A stretch of DNA of 64,000 nt from Vibrio salilacus (GTDB lineage Bacteria; Pseudomonadota; Gammaproteobacteria; Enterobacterales; Vibrionaceae): positions 27,696-91,695 of the forward strand of contig NZ_NIVQ01000014.1 of NCBI RefSeq assembly GCF_002811245.1, written 5' to 3'. Each line of letters opens with the position of its first letter. Position 1 is the stretch's first letter. The position numbers were made by a program, and so were the translations under genes. The notes beneath the pieces are model-generated. The model saw only the letters and a program-made list of their open reading frames with translations, did not search any database and was not told the origin of the DNA. Positions 29,544-38,982 of this stretch are shown piece by piece.

Positions 29544-30920
29544 ATGAAGCAATTAACGCAAGAAATGAATGATTTACTTAGCCGCACTATGGACTCCCAT
29601 GTTCGTATCGCGGTGACGGGGTTATCGCGCGCAGGTAAAACCGCTTTTATTAGTTCACTGGTGAATCAGTTACTTCATACTTCGACGCACGACAATCTGC
29701 CATTGTTTGCCGCGGCTCGGGATAAACGAGTGATTGGCGCCAAACGAGAGCCACAAAGCAACATGCTGGTGCCGCGTTTTGCTTATGACCAAGCCATGGA
29801 GCAAATCCATGCAACGCCACCAACATGGCCTGAGCCGACGCGAGATGTGAGTGAAATTCGTCTGGCGGTAAAATATCGTCCAATAAAACGGACGAAAAAA
29901 CTCTTCGGTAGTACCGCAACACTCAACATCGACATTATCGATTACCCAGGTGAATGGTTGCTCGACTTGCCTTTGTTAGATATGGATTTTAATCATTGGT
30001 CCCAAAGTCAGTTTACCGCGCTAAAAGGCGTACGTGCGGATTTGGCCAAACAGTGGCTTGCGCAGATGGAACGCTTTGACCCTGACGCGCCGTTAGATGA
30101 AAAACAGATTACCCAGATATCATCTAGCTACAGCGACTTTTTATTTGCGTGTAAGGATCATGGCTTGCATTGGGTGCAACCGGGGCGTTTTGTGTTACCC
30201 GGTGAGCTTGAAGGTGCGCCAGTGCTGCAGTTCTTCCCATGCCGTGTTGAACCAGAGCACAAAGTGATCAAAGGCTCGAACTTAGCGATATTAAAAGCGC
30301 GCTATCGAGAGTATCAACAAAAAGTGGTTAAGGCGTTTTACAAACACCACTTCTCAACGTTTGACCGACAAATCGTACTGGTCGATTGTTTGCAACCACT
30401 CAATGCAGGTCAGGACTCTTTTAACGATATGCGTCAAGCGTTAGAACAGATCATGCACAGTTTTCGTTATGGTCGCAGCAATGTGCTTAAACGTTTGTTT
30501 GCACCGCGTATCGACAAGATTTTGTTTGCAGCAACCAAGGCTGACCACGTGACTCCAGAGCAGCACAATAACTTGGTGTCACTGTTACAACAAATGGTGC
30601 ATCCAGCGTGGCAAACGGCATGTTATGAAAACATTGAGATGAGCTGTATGACCTTAGCGTCGATTCAAGCCACTGAAGCCGGTTTTATTGCCCAAGGCGA
30701 TCAATCATATCCTGCACTGCGTGGCGTGACTATTGACGGGCAGTCGTTAACGGTCTTCCCCGGAGACGTGCCGAAAACACGGCCAGAAAAAGCGTATTGG
30801 CAGCAACAAGGCTTTGATTTTATTGATTTTAGGCCGATGGAAAATTCTATCGACGAGCCGTTACCGCATATTCGTATCGATAAGGCGTTAGAATTTTTAA
30901 TAGGAGATAAACTGAAATGA
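29544..30920 (+). CDS. ycjX: YcjX-family P-loop NTPase
   Basis: 458 residues of the YcjX/DUF463 family. The Walker A is GLSRAGKT near residue 27, and the DIIDYPGEW segment corresponds to Walker B. It is cytosolic; the cellular role is poorly known and in E. coli is linked to envelope stress. It overlaps ycjF by four bases, and the ycjX-ycjF-tyrR order matches enterobacteria. Confidence 0.9.
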   Translation: MKQLTQEMNDLLSRTMDSHVRIAVTGLSRAGKTAFISSLVNQLLHTSTHDNLPLFAAARDKRVIGAKREPQSNMLVPRFAYDQAMEQIHATPPTWPEPTRDVSEIRLAVKYRPIKRTKKLFGSTATLNIDIIDYPGEWLLDLPLLDMDFNHWSQSQFTALKGVRADLAKQWLAQMERFDPDAPLDEKQITQISSSYSDFLFACKDHGLHWVQPGRFVLPGELEGAPVLQFFPCRVEPEHKVIKGSNLAILKARYREYQQKVVKAFYKHHFSTFDRQIVLVDCLQPLNAGQDSFNDMRQALEQIMHSFRYGRSNVLKRLFAPRIDKILFAATKADHVTPEQHNNLVSLLQQMVHPAWQTACYENIEMSCMTLASIQATEAGFIAQGDQSYPALRGVTIDGQSLTVFPGDVPKTRPEKAYWQQQGFDFIDFRPMENSIDEPLPHIRIDKALEFLIGDKLK

Positions 30921-31963
30921 CCTCAAGTGATAAAGCGCCGCTTAAACCTAAACAGGTCTTCAATGAGTCTTTGGATGAACCCAATATCAAGCTTGATCCC
31001 GAGCTGACAGCGAAGAGGCAGTTTGCTCAAAACGAGACGTTTGTTCCGGTCAATATCGAAACAGAAATACCGACAGAGGCAGAGCAAAAATTAGAACAAG
31101 TGATCAGACCTAAAAGTGGTTCGAAGTGGCTGACTACCGGCTTATTAACGTCCTTTGCAGGCCTAGTGGCTTGGCAAGCGATAGACAATGTGCTGACTGC
31201 GATACAGAGTGCGGACTGGTTAGCGCTGGGCTGGGTAGGCTTTGTTACTGTGCTCGCGAGTTTAGGGATTGGTGCGATTAGTAAAGAGCTTCTAAAACTG
31301 CGTAAGCTTAAGCATCACTTTAGCGCTCAAGAGCAAAGTGAGGTGATGATCAACACGCACAATGTCGGACAAGCTAAGGCTTTTTGCCAGACCTTGGCTC
31401 AAGAAGCGGGGATTAAGCCCGAGTCACCGAGTTATGACCGCTGGCTAAACAGTATCAATGCGTCGCACAATGACGCAGAAATCCTCGATATGTACGATGC
31501 TATGGTGGTTGCCGAGCAAGACAAAGTGGCAACGCGCATTGTCTCTCAACATGCAACAGAGTCTGCTGCGTTGGTGGCCATAAGCCCTCTGGCATTAGCT
31601 GATATGTTGCTGGTGGCGTGGCGCAACTTTAAAATGATCGACAGCCTAGCGCAAGTCTATGGTGTTGAGCTTGGTTACTGGTCACGCTTGAAACTATTTA
31701 AAGCGACCTTAATCAATATGGCCGCAGCGGGAGCGAGTGAATTGGCGGTTGATGCCAGCATAGATTTGATGTCAATGGACCTAGCCGGCAAAGTGTCGGC
31801 AAGAGCCGGGCAAGGTCTTGGTGTTGGTATTTTGACTGCCCGTTTGGGGCTGAAAGCAATGACGCTATTAAGACCGACGCCATGGAACGCGCAGCGACAG
31901 GTTAAATTGGGTGCAATTCGCAAGCAGATCGTTGAAAAAATCGGCGCAATTACCTTCAAATAG
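30917..31963 (+). CDS. ycjF: YcjF-family inner-membrane protein (UPF0283)
   Basis: 348 residues. A hydrophilic N-terminal region of about 70 residues precedes two close membrane helices (about 72-92 and 98-118). The C-terminal part ([31 protein letters not shown]) is the conserved UPF0283 domain. The function is unknown. It is translationally coupled to ycjX through an ATGA overlap. Confidence 0.88.
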   Translation: MTSSDKAPLKPKQVFNESLDEPNIKLDPELTAKRQFAQNETFVPVNIETEIPTEAEQKLEQVIRPKSGSKWLTTGLLTSFAGLVAWQAIDNVLTAIQSADWLALGWVGFVTVLASLGIGAISKELLKLRKLKHHFSAQEQSEVMINTHNVGQAKAFCQTLAQEAGIKPESPSYDRWLNSINASHNDAEILDMYDAMVVAEQDKVATRIVSQHATESAALVAISPLALADMLLVAWRNFKMIDSLAQVYGVELGYWSRLKLFKATLINMAAAGASELAVDASIDLMSMDLAGKVSARAGQGLGVGILTARLGLKAMTLLRPTPWNAQRQVKLGAIRKQIVEKIGAITFK

Positions 31964-32062
31964 CATGAATGTGACGCGAGCGTTATCAGTTTACTTGACG
32001 GGGATCTAGGCTTAAGGGAAACTACTGTCAACTTTTCGTGACACCTAGTTAGGAACTCATCC

Positions 32063-33607
32063 GTGCGTCTAGAAGTTTCCTGTGAAGACAGACTTGGTCT
32101 GACTCGTGAATTACTCGATATCCTCGCGTCTAAAAGCATAGACTTACGTGGTATCGAAATTGATGTCAGCGGTATTATTTATCTCAATTGCCCAGACATT
32201 GATTTTGATATGTTTAGCGAGTTAATGGCTGAAATTCGTCGTATTTCGGGTGTTAAGGATGTGCGTAAAATTCAGTTTATGCCCATTGAAAGACACAATA
32301 ATGAATTGATTTCATTGCTCAACAACTTGCCCGAACCAGTACTGGCTATTGATTTGAAAGGCAATGTTGATATGGCAAATCATGCGGCTCTGACACTATT
32401 TGGCCATGAAGAGAGTGACATGATTGGTCATCAAATCTCTTTATTGCTGCCAAGCTTTAACTTTAGCAAGTGGGCGGAAGGTAAGATCACCCGGCTGAGA
32501 GAAGAAATCGTCATCCGCGGCCTCGACTACATGATGGAAATCATGCCCGTCTATATCAGCGATGAAACCAACGAGTCAATGCTGGCCAGTACGGTGATGA
32601 TTATTCGCTCGAGCAATGAAAAACCGCTGTTTGATGATTCTCTTTCTGTGCACAATAATTTGGGTTTTGAGCACTTTGTTGGGGTTTCAAATCGTCATAA
32701 GGCATTGATTAGTCAGGCGAAGAAACTGTCTATGCTCGATCAGCCACTATTGATTCAAGGTGAGACAGGTACTGGCAAAGAGATGCTCGCCAGAGCATGC
32801 CATAATCGCTCTCAACGCGCGGCACGGCCATTTTTAGTCTTGAGTTGCGCTTCAATGCCCGATGATGTGGCAGAAACTGAGTTGTTTGGCCATGCGCCGG
32901 GCTCGTTCAATCACCAGCAAGGCCATAAAGGGATCTTTGAACAAGCTAACGGTGGCACCGTCTTTCTTGATGAAATTGGTGAGATGAGCTCGCACTTGCA
33001 AATCAAATTGCTGCGCCTACTTCAAGATGGCACTTTCCGCCGGGTTGGTGAAGAAGATGAAATACATGTTGATGTGCGAGTGATTGCCTCAACAAGACAT
33101 CATCTTGCAGATTTGGCTGAATCAGGGACTTTCCGCGAGGATCTATTCTATCGCCTCAATGTATTAACGCTGCTTATTCCGCCTTTAAGAGAGCGATCGA
33201 ATGATATCGCACCGCTGCTTGAGTTATTTGTTGCGAAATACGTTAAACAGTTGGGAATGGCGAAACCGTATATTGATGATGAGTTGATTGATCAGCTGGT
33301 TAGCTATCAATGGCCAGGTAATATGCGTCAGCTCGAAAACGTAGTACTGCGCGCACTGACCGAGTTAGAGTCCGATCAGCTTACGGCGGATCTATTTCAT
33401 TTGCCACAACTTGAGTCAGCCAGCAGCAACGCGCCAACATTAAATCTCGATGGTTCGCTGGATGAAATCATGAAAGAGTATGAATCTCAGATCTTAGAGC
33501 GTTTGTATCAATCTTTCCCATCAAGTCGTAAACTTGCGAAACGTCTTAATGTGTCGCACACCTCAGTGGCGAACAAACTCAGAGAATATGGTATTCGGAA
33601 AAATTAA
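32063..33607 (+). CDS. tyrR: transcriptional regulator TyrR
   Basis: 514 residues, close to E. coli TyrR (513 as I recall). An N-terminal ACT domain (EVSCEDRLGLTRELLDIL), a PAS domain from about 78 and an AAA+ core with Walker A GETGTGKE are followed by a C-terminal HTH (SRKLAKRLNVSHTSVANKL). The sigma54-contacting GAFTGA loop is replaced by HAPGSFNHQQGH, as expected for TyrR, which acts on sigma70 promoters. It controls aromatic amino-acid genes, perhaps including aspC and tyrP here. The start is GTG with AGGA upstream. Confidence 0.93.
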   Translation: MRLEVSCEDRLGLTRELLDILASKSIDLRGIEIDVSGIIYLNCPDIDFDMFSELMAEIRRISGVKDVRKIQFMPIERHNNELISLLNNLPEPVLAIDLKGNVDMANHAALTLFGHEESDMIGHQISLLLPSFNFSKWAEGKITRLREEIVIRGLDYMMEIMPVYISDETNESMLASTVMIIRSSNEKPLFDDSLSVHNNLGFEHFVGVSNRHKALISQAKKLSMLDQPLLIQGETGTGKEMLARACHNRSQRAARPFLVLSCASMPDDVAETELFGHAPGSFNHQQGHKGIFEQANGGTVFLDEIGEMSSHLQIKLLRLLQDGTFRRVGEEDEIHVDVRVIASTRHHLADLAESGTFREDLFYRLNVLTLLIPPLRERSNDIAPLLELFVAKYVKQLGMAKPYIDDELIDQLVSYQWPGNMRQLENVVLRALTELESDQLTADLFHLPQLESASSNAPTLNLDGSLDEIMKEYESQILERLYQSFPSSRKLAKRLNVSHTSVANKLREYGIRKN

Positions 33608-34185
33608 TGGACAGAGTCAGTACCCCCACTCAAGTATTTGAGGTTGATGATGAGATAGTAGTCCGCACTGCTGAGCCAACCGATGGCGCGTTGATTGCGG
33701 ACTACTTCATGCGCAATAGAGCACACCTTAAAGCGTGGGAACCCAAGCGTGAAGAGGCGTTTTTTTCTATCTCTGGATGGACACAGCGTCTTATTAAGCT
33801 CAATGAACTGCATCGGATGGGATTAGGTTATTACTTATTGATTATCGATAGAGAATCGGATCAAATGTTAGGCACTATCTCATTTAGCAATTTGTCGCGC
33901 TTTCCTTTTCATGCTTGCAATATGGGGTATTCGCTAGGTAAAGAGGTGCAAGGAAAGGGCGTGATGACCCGTGCACTGCGTTTAGCGGTTGACTACATGT
34001 TCCGTATACAGAATATCCACCGCATCATGGCCAGCTACATGCCGAAAAATAAACGCAGTGAAGCGGTACTTGAGCGGATTGGGTTCGTTAAAGAAGGTTT
34101 TGCGCAAGATTACCTGTTGATCAATGGTAAGTGGGAAGACCACAACTTAACATCTTTGATCAATCCGCACTGGAAGACATTGTAA
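33607..34185 (+). CDS. rimJ: GNAT N-acetyltransferase, RimJ-like
   Basis: 192 residues with the GNAT acetyl-CoA motif VQGKGVMTRALRLAV and the YMPKNKRSEAVLERIGF segment typical of RimI/RimJ/RimL. RimJ acetylates the N-terminal alanine of ribosomal protein S5. The ATG shares one base with the tyrR stop, so translation is probably coupled. Substrate assignment is by family resemblance. Confidence 0.85.
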   Translation: MDRVSTPTQVFEVDDEIVVRTAEPTDGALIADYFMRNRAHLKAWEPKREEAFFSISGWTQRLIKLNELHRMGLGYYLLIIDRESDQMLGTISFSNLSRFPFHACNMGYSLGKEVQGKGVMTRALRLAVDYMFRIQNIHRIMASYMPKNKRSEAVLERIGFVKEGFAQDYLLINGKWEDHNLTSLINPHWKTL

Positions 34186-34276
34186 TTGTGCATCATTGAA
34201 AGCAAGATCAATCATAGTCATTTATCAAGCCAGCAGTATGGCTGGCTGAAAGCAGCATGCTTTAAGAGGAAACTAA

Positions 34277-34750
34277 ATGTCGTACCTACCTTTGGAGCAA
34301 TACCAAAGAAAATGGATTTTTACTCACCAGTCAATGCCAGTGCCTGAATCAGATCTTGCGGCGATAAAACCAATGACTCAATTGCGCGCGTCGCAACTGT
34401 GGAAAGAAAACATCAGTGCGCAAAGTCCAGATGCCGATCGCTTTAGTTCTAGTGATTGGCCGATGAAAGAGTCAAACTGGCAAGACAACGTTGATTGGAT
34501 GGCGGCTTGGGAATCTGATGACGAACAATTGCCGCAAGAAATATTAGACTTCGTTGACTGGCAAGATGATGTCACTGTCTATTTTTGTTACGAAAAATAC
34601 AACGTGATCGAAACCAGTTGGTCATTTTTTAAAAAGTATTGGAAAAATTTCCTCTTTTACGATGATGGCCCGGTGCTGATCGGTCGTCGACGCAATGAAG
34701 CGTTATGGTTTGATAGTGAAGGCAAGGTAAAATTAGGCCAACGAAAATAG
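34277..34750 (+). CDS. conserved hypothetical protein, DUF2947-like
   Basis: 157 residues, acidic and rich in Trp (SNWQDNVDWMAAWESDDEQ; a C-terminal FFKKYWKNFLFYDDGPVLIG segment). It is soluble with no signal peptide. I believe it belongs to DUF2947 but could not check. GAGG precedes the ATG, and a terminator lies ten bases after the stop. It sits downstream of rimJ, separated by a 7-bp stem (34229-34248) without a T run. Confidence 0.7.
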   Translation: MSYLPLEQYQRKWIFTHQSMPVPESDLAAIKPMTQLRASQLWKENISAQSPDADRFSSSDWPMKESNWQDNVDWMAAWESDDEQLPQEILDFVDWQDDVTVYFCYEKYNVIETSWSFFKKYWKNFLFYDDGPVLIGRRRNEALWFDSEGKVKLGQRK

Positions 34751-34778
34751 ATAAAAGCAGCGTCAGCTGCTTTTTTAC
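34751..34778 (+). terminator. Rho-independent terminator
   Basis: AAAGCAGC/GCTGCTTT stem with a GTCA loop and a T run. Confidence 0.85.
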
Positions 34779-35052
34779 ATTGTGTCTTTTTCCATGCGGC
34801 TCTTATCGAACTTGTATAACGTGTTATTTCCTAGTGGTTGAATCTAATGATCGTACTTAAGCCAATGAAGATCATTATTGATCGACTAAGTGCCAGAAAT
34901 GTAAAGAGTAGGTTTGACGGAAAATGTGATTTTAAGCCCATTATTGAGCCTATTTTTTGCATGGGAATTTGTGTTTGTTATCATTTATGGGACAAATACA
35001 TCCAGTGAGTTATTTTTCACATTTCATCATCGTCTTAGGGAAAGTAGTGGCC
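34779..35052. other. intergenic region, nothing recognised
   Basis: About 275 bases between a terminator and a 55-aa gene. Short open frames cross it but lack ribosome sites and protein character. It presumably holds the promoter of the next gene; no motif stands out. Confidence 0.4.
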
Positions 35053-35220
35053 ATGAACATTGCTCAATTACGCGAAGATTTTTATGCGCATATTAGCGCC
35101 ATACAAGCCTACGCGCTGCCTCAGACTAAGCCGACGCTTTCACTATTAACGGAAGAAGAACTCAGAGAACTAGAAGCCTGTTGGATTGAATTATCTGTTT
35201 GGAAAAATCAGCAAGACTAA
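35053..35220 (+). CDS. small conserved protein, 55 aa
   Basis: A short acidic helical protein ([22 protein letters not shown], then [17 protein letters not shown]). The ATG at 35053 lies ten bases after AGGGA; a GTG six bases earlier is also possible. It is followed by a strong terminator. I do not recognise the family. Confidence 0.55.
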   Translation: MNIAQLREDFYAHISAIQAYALPQTKPTLSLLTEEELRELEACWIELSVWKNQQD

Positions 35221-35242
35221 GCAACTGATAGCCAATCATTGT

Positions 35243-35279
35243 AAAAAAACCTCAATATATTTCATATTGAGGTTTTTTA
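35243..35279 (+). terminator. strong terminator
   Basis: AAAAAACCTCAATAT/ATATTGAGGTTTTTT, a perfect 15-bp stem with an ATTTC loop. Confidence 0.9.
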
Positions 35280-35428
35280 TTGCCTGGACGATTAATTGTT
35301 ATAATATAACAATTGTGATCTTAATATTGAATTATTCAGTATTAGTCCCCATAGTTAACCTCAAAGCGGAGCATCGCATGAATGCAGCGACAGATATAAC
35401 AATTAAAAAATTCCAGGTGAGTAAGAAT

Positions 35429-36025
35429 ATGGCGGAAGTAAGAGCCAGAGTTGACTTCAAAGTCGGTGTTAAAAGTAATATTGATGCAGAAATCTTATCT
35501 TTTAGCGGTTTAAAGACAGACAAAGAACATATCGCTGTGATTTTTAAGCATGCTGACCAAAATCAGCCAGCGCCTTTAGTTCGCATGCATTCAGAGTGCT
35601 TAACCGGAGATGTATTTCACTCTTCGCGTTGTGACTGCGGTGAGCAACTCGACGAAACCATCAACCGGATGGGAGAGTCGGGCGGTATTATCCTCTATTT
35701 GCGTCAAGAAGGTCGTGGTATTGGTCTTTACAACAAAATTGATGCATACAAGCTACAAAGTGAAGGGATGAACACCTACGAAGCTAACAATCATCTTGGT
35801 TTTGGCGATGACCTACGTGATTTTACCGAGGCCGCGCAAATGTTATTGGCTTTAGGTATCACGAATATTCGTTTGGTGACCAATAATCCCAAGAAAGTTA
35901 AAGAACTGCAAGAGCATGGTATTAGTATCGAAGAAGTGGTCAACACTTCTGCGCACGTCAAAGAAGGCAATGAAGGTTACCTGAAAGCGAAAGTGTCTCA
36001 TGGCAAACATAATCTCGTTCTCTAA
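35429..36025 (+). CDS. ribA: GTP cyclohydrolase II
   Basis: 198 residues; catalyses the first committed step of riboflavin synthesis from GTP. The zinc site is [11 protein letters not shown] (preceded by HSECLTGD), and GTP contacts are in [14 protein letters not shown] and VTNNPKKV. I start it at [10 protein letters not shown], with AGGTGA upstream. An in-frame ATG 17 codons earlier (35378) also has a GGAG site and would add an N-terminal extension. It is an isolated gene between two strong terminators. Confidence 0.92.
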   Translation: MAEVRARVDFKVGVKSNIDAEILSFSGLKTDKEHIAVIFKHADQNQPAPLVRMHSECLTGDVFHSSRCDCGEQLDETINRMGESGGIILYLRQEGRGIGLYNKIDAYKLQSEGMNTYEANNHLGFGDDLRDFTEAAQMLLALGITNIRLVTNNPKKVKELQEHGISIEEVVNTSAHVKEGNEGYLKAKVSHGKHNLVL

Positions 36026-36046
36026 CTTATTCATCGTCTTATGTTG

Positions 36047-36080
36047 ATAAAAAAGCCTCACTTTTGTGAGGCTTTTTTGT
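36047..36080 (+). terminator. ribA terminator
   Basis: AAAAAGCCTCAC/GTGAGGCTTTTT stem with a TTTT loop and T run. Confidence 0.9.
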
Positions 36081-36087
36081 TTGGTGC

Positions 36088-36148
36088 TTGCAAAAAAAAT
36101 GTAAATTTGTATTATTCCTACCTAAGAGTGCAAATGATAATAATTAGC
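36088..36148 (+). promoter_or_regulatory. promoter and Fur box of the imelysin operon
   Basis: TTGCAA (36088-36093) and TATTAT (36110-36115), 16 bases apart, form a plausible sigma70 promoter. The 19 bases at 36130-36148 match the classical Fur consensus at 15 of 19 positions by my alignment and lie at the expected transcription start. Repression by iron-loaded Fur fits the downstream genes. Confidence 0.65.
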
Positions 36149-36194
36149 ACTAACAATGGCGAATAATAATTAAGCTCAACAAGGATGCTCTTTA

Positions 36195-37460
36195 ATGAAT
36201 GTAAACACGCTTTTCGCTCAATCAGCAGTTGCTGCGTCTCTTTTGCTCGTTGGTGGCTCTGCGTTGGCCGCTCCGGTCACTCAACAACAAGTGGTTGAGC
36301 ATTATGCCGATGTGGCTCATGCGGTTTTTGCTGACTCGTTAACCACCGCGAAAGCACTAGATACTGCAATCGAATCCTTCCTAGCCAACCCAAGTGCAGA
36401 TAAGTTTGCACAGGTTAAGCAAGTTTGGATAGCGTCACGCGTACCATACCAGCAGTCTGAAGTTTTCCGTTTTGGGAATGCGATTGTCGATGATTGGGAA
36501 GGACAGTTGAATGCATGGCCGCTTGATGAAGGTTTGATCGATTATGTCTCTGCTGACTACCAGTATGAGCTAGGCAACGAAGGGGCGAGAGCGAATATTA
36601 TTGCGAGTAAAACGCTGAAGATTGGTCCCTCAACGCTTGATGTATCGACGATCACTCCGACATTGATTGCTGATTTGAATGAAGTGGGTGGTTCTGAGGC
36701 GAATGTAGCATCGGGCTATCACGCGATCGAATTTTTACTGTGGGGTCAAGACCTCAACGGTACCAATGAAGGCGCGGGTGCACGTGCTTATACTGATTTT
36801 GTGGTCGGTGACGGATGTACCAATGGCCATTGTGACCGCCGTGGTGCTTATCTGCAAGCGGCAGCGGACCTGCTGGTACAAGATCTTGAGTGGATGGAAA
36901 AGCAGTGGTCGGCTAACGAGAAAGGTAACTATCGCGAAACTCTTCTTAATGAGTCTGCTGAAAATGGTCTGCGTAAGATGCTGTTTGGCATGGGCTCACT
37001 CTCATTAGGTGAACTTGCTGGTGAACGGATGAAAGTCGCGCTCGAAGCAAATTCAACCGAAGATGAGCATGATTGCTTTTCTGATAACACCCACAACTCG
37101 CATTACTACAACGAGCAGGGTATCTACAACGTTTATACCGGATTGTATAAGCGTGAAGATGGGACCTTACTTTCCGGTCCTAGCCTGCACGATTTAGTTG
37201 CGCAAAAAGATAAACAAGCCGCGCAGCAGATCCAAAAGCAATTTGATCTGACTCGCGCGCAAGTGGGCCAATTGGTGACGTCGGCGGAAAAGCATAACCA
37301 ATATTTTGATCAATTGATTGCGGCAGGCAATGTTCAAGGCAACGCACTTGTCAATCAAGCGATACTCTCTTTGGTCGCGCAAACTGCACAAATTGAACGA
37401 GCTGCGAAAATTGTTGGTATTACTAGTCTTAATCCAGACACAGCGGACCACGAATTTTAA
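36195..37460 (+). CDS. imelysin-family iron-regulated protein (IrpA-like)
   Basis: 421 residues. A signal peptide (1-26, ending ALAA) sends it to the periplasm. The imelysin fold carries the GxHxxE motif GYHAIE at 174-179, a proposed metal site. Conserved segments such as GDGCTNGHCDRR and HNSHYYNEQGIYNVYTG follow. Members are induced by iron limitation and thought to act in iron uptake; peptidase activity is doubtful. AAGGAT precedes the ATG, and the gene is first after the Fur box. Confidence 0.85.
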   Translation: MNVNTLFAQSAVAASLLLVGGSALAAPVTQQQVVEHYADVAHAVFADSLTTAKALDTAIESFLANPSADKFAQVKQVWIASRVPYQQSEVFRFGNAIVDDWEGQLNAWPLDEGLIDYVSADYQYELGNEGARANIIASKTLKIGPSTLDVSTITPTLIADLNEVGGSEANVASGYHAIEFLLWGQDLNGTNEGAGARAYTDFVVGDGCTNGHCDRRGAYLQAAADLLVQDLEWMEKQWSANEKGNYRETLLNESAENGLRKMLFGMGSLSLGELAGERMKVALEANSTEDEHDCFSDNTHNSHYYNEQGIYNVYTGLYKREDGTLLSGPSLHDLVAQKDKQAAQQIQKQFDLTRAQVGQLVTSAEKHNQYFDQLIAAGNVQGNALVNQAILSLVAQTAQIERAAKIVGITSLNPDTADHEF

Positions 37461-37479
37461 GCTCAGCGACATTTATTGA

Positions 37480-37508
37480 TAAAGGGCTCGCTAGAGCCCT
37501 TTTGCTGT
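37480..37508 (+). terminator. intra-operon hairpin
   Basis: AAAGGGCTC/GAGCCCTTT stem with a GCTA loop and a short T run. It may attenuate transcription between the first and second gene of the imelysin operon. Confidence 0.6.
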
Positions 37509-37581
37509 TATGAGTCCTATTTTTTTATGAGAAATATTCCCATTTTCATGCTTCGTTTTTTCCCTTTATAGAGTTATCGCA

Positions 37582-38973
37582 ATGACGTTTTTTCCCAAAT
37601 CTTTAATGGTCACCTGTTTGGCGCTGAGTGCATGCTCTGCATTTGCTTATGAAGTGAAATCGGGGGGTGACACCTCTGTTAAAAAGCAAGGAGCGAATGC
37701 CTATTCTCTTCCTGCTGCCAATTTACCGATGTCAAAGCGACTTGATTTCAGCGTCGGTAACAGTTTTTTCCGTAATCCATGGGTTCAGGCACCAGCCTCA
37801 ACCGATGCTCGTGATGGTTTAGGTCCACTATTTAATACGAATGGCTGTCAAAACTGCCACATTAAAGATGGTCGTGGTCATCCCCCTGAGAAAGGCGACA
37901 AGCATGCGGTGTCGATGTTAGTTCGTTTAAGTATTCCAGCTATGACAGCAGAACAAAAAAAGGCATACATTAAAGGTGGCGTAATTCCAGAGCCCAATTA
38001 TGGCGACCAACTGCAAGATTTTGCTCTGCAAGGTGAGGTCCCAGAAGGAACGATTAATATTCGCTATGACGATGTTCCAGTGACTTTTTCTGATGGTACG
38101 GTAGTGACGCTGCGCCAGCCGAATGTATCGATTACACAATTAGGTTACGGGCCGATGCATCCCCAAACTCAACTGTCCGCGCGTGTGGCGCCACCTATGA
38201 TTGGTCTTGGTTTGCTAGAAAGTATCCCGGATCAAACCCTCATCGGCTGGTCTGATCAACAAGACCAAGATAATGACGGCATTTCCGGCAAAGTGAATCG
38301 AGTTTGGGATGTACGCAAGAAGGATTTCGCGATTGGGCGCTTTGGCTGGAAAGCAGGTCAACCTAATTTGATGCAGCAAAATGCGGCGGCGTTCAACGGT
38401 GATGTCGGTTTGACCAGCGCCTTGTTTCCACAAGAAAACTGTACCGCGACACAATCCATCTGTGATGATTTACCTAATGGAGGCGCCCCTGAAGTCAGTG
38501 ATAACATCCTCAATTTCGTTGAGTTTTACTCTCAGCACTTAGCGGTGCCTGTTCGTCGAAATGTTGATGATCCGCAGGTTAAACTTGGTCAGACACTGTT
38601 TGCTAAAGCAGGCTGTGATAGCTGTCATAAACCGAGTGCCAAGACTGAGGTGCGCTCCGATCTGCCGGCGCTTTCTAATCAAACTATCCATCCTTACACC
38701 GATCTTCTGCTTCACGATATGGGGCCTGGATTGGCTGACCATCGACCTGAATATTTAGCCAATGGACAAGAGTGGCGCACGGCACCGTTGTGGGGTATCG
38801 GTTATACCCAAGAAGTGAATGGCCACACCTATTTTCTCCATGATGGTCGAGCGCGTAATTTGATGGAAGCGGTACTATGGCATGGTGGTGAGGCGAAAAT
38901 GGCTCAGCAACAGGTATTAACATTCAATGAAAAACAAAGAGATGCATTAATTGCATTCTTAAACTCGTTATAG
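37582..38973 (+). CDS. di-heme cytochrome/thiol-oxidoreductase-like protein (DUF1111)
   Basis: 463 residues of the DUF1111 family. A signal sequence is present; an LSAC lipobox-like site lies at Cys18, so it may be a lipoprotein. Two CXXCH heme c sites are at C89-H93 (CQNCH) and C345-H349 (CDSCH). The fold is related to the di-heme peroxidases (MauG/CcpA type), suggesting periplasmic electron transfer. It lies between two imelysin genes, where it could serve iron oxidation or reduction during uptake. Confidence 0.85.
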   Translation: MTFFPKSLMVTCLALSACSAFAYEVKSGGDTSVKKQGANAYSLPAANLPMSKRLDFSVGNSFFRNPWVQAPASTDARDGLGPLFNTNGCQNCHIKDGRGHPPEKGDKHAVSMLVRLSIPAMTAEQKKAYIKGGVIPEPNYGDQLQDFALQGEVPEGTINIRYDDVPVTFSDGTVVTLRQPNVSITQLGYGPMHPQTQLSARVAPPMIGLGLLESIPDQTLIGWSDQQDQDNDGISGKVNRVWDVRKKDFAIGRFGWKAGQPNLMQQNAAAFNGDVGLTSALFPQENCTATQSICDDLPNGGAPEVSDNILNFVEFYSQHLAVPVRRNVDDPQVKLGQTLFAKAGCDSCHKPSAKTEVRSDLPALSNQTIHPYTDLLLHDMGPGLADHRPEYLANGQEWRTAPLWGIGYTQEVNGHTYFLHDGRARNLMEAVLWHGGEAKMAQQQVLTFNEKQRDALIAFLNSL

Positions 38974-38982
38974 GGCAGGCCA

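Noticed and set aside
34229..34248. AGCCAGC/GCTGGCT stem after rimJ as terminator
   Set aside because: No T run follows, and the downstream gene's ribosome site is close; left as an unspecified stem.
34914..35096. 60-aa hydrophobic open frame
   Set aside because: It overlaps the better supported 55-aa gene in another frame and lacks a ribosome site.
35186..35428. N-terminal extension of ribA upstream of MAEVR
   Set aside because: The extension crosses the preceding gene's stop and its strong terminator and has no family counterpart; only the ATG at 35378 remains a modest alternative.
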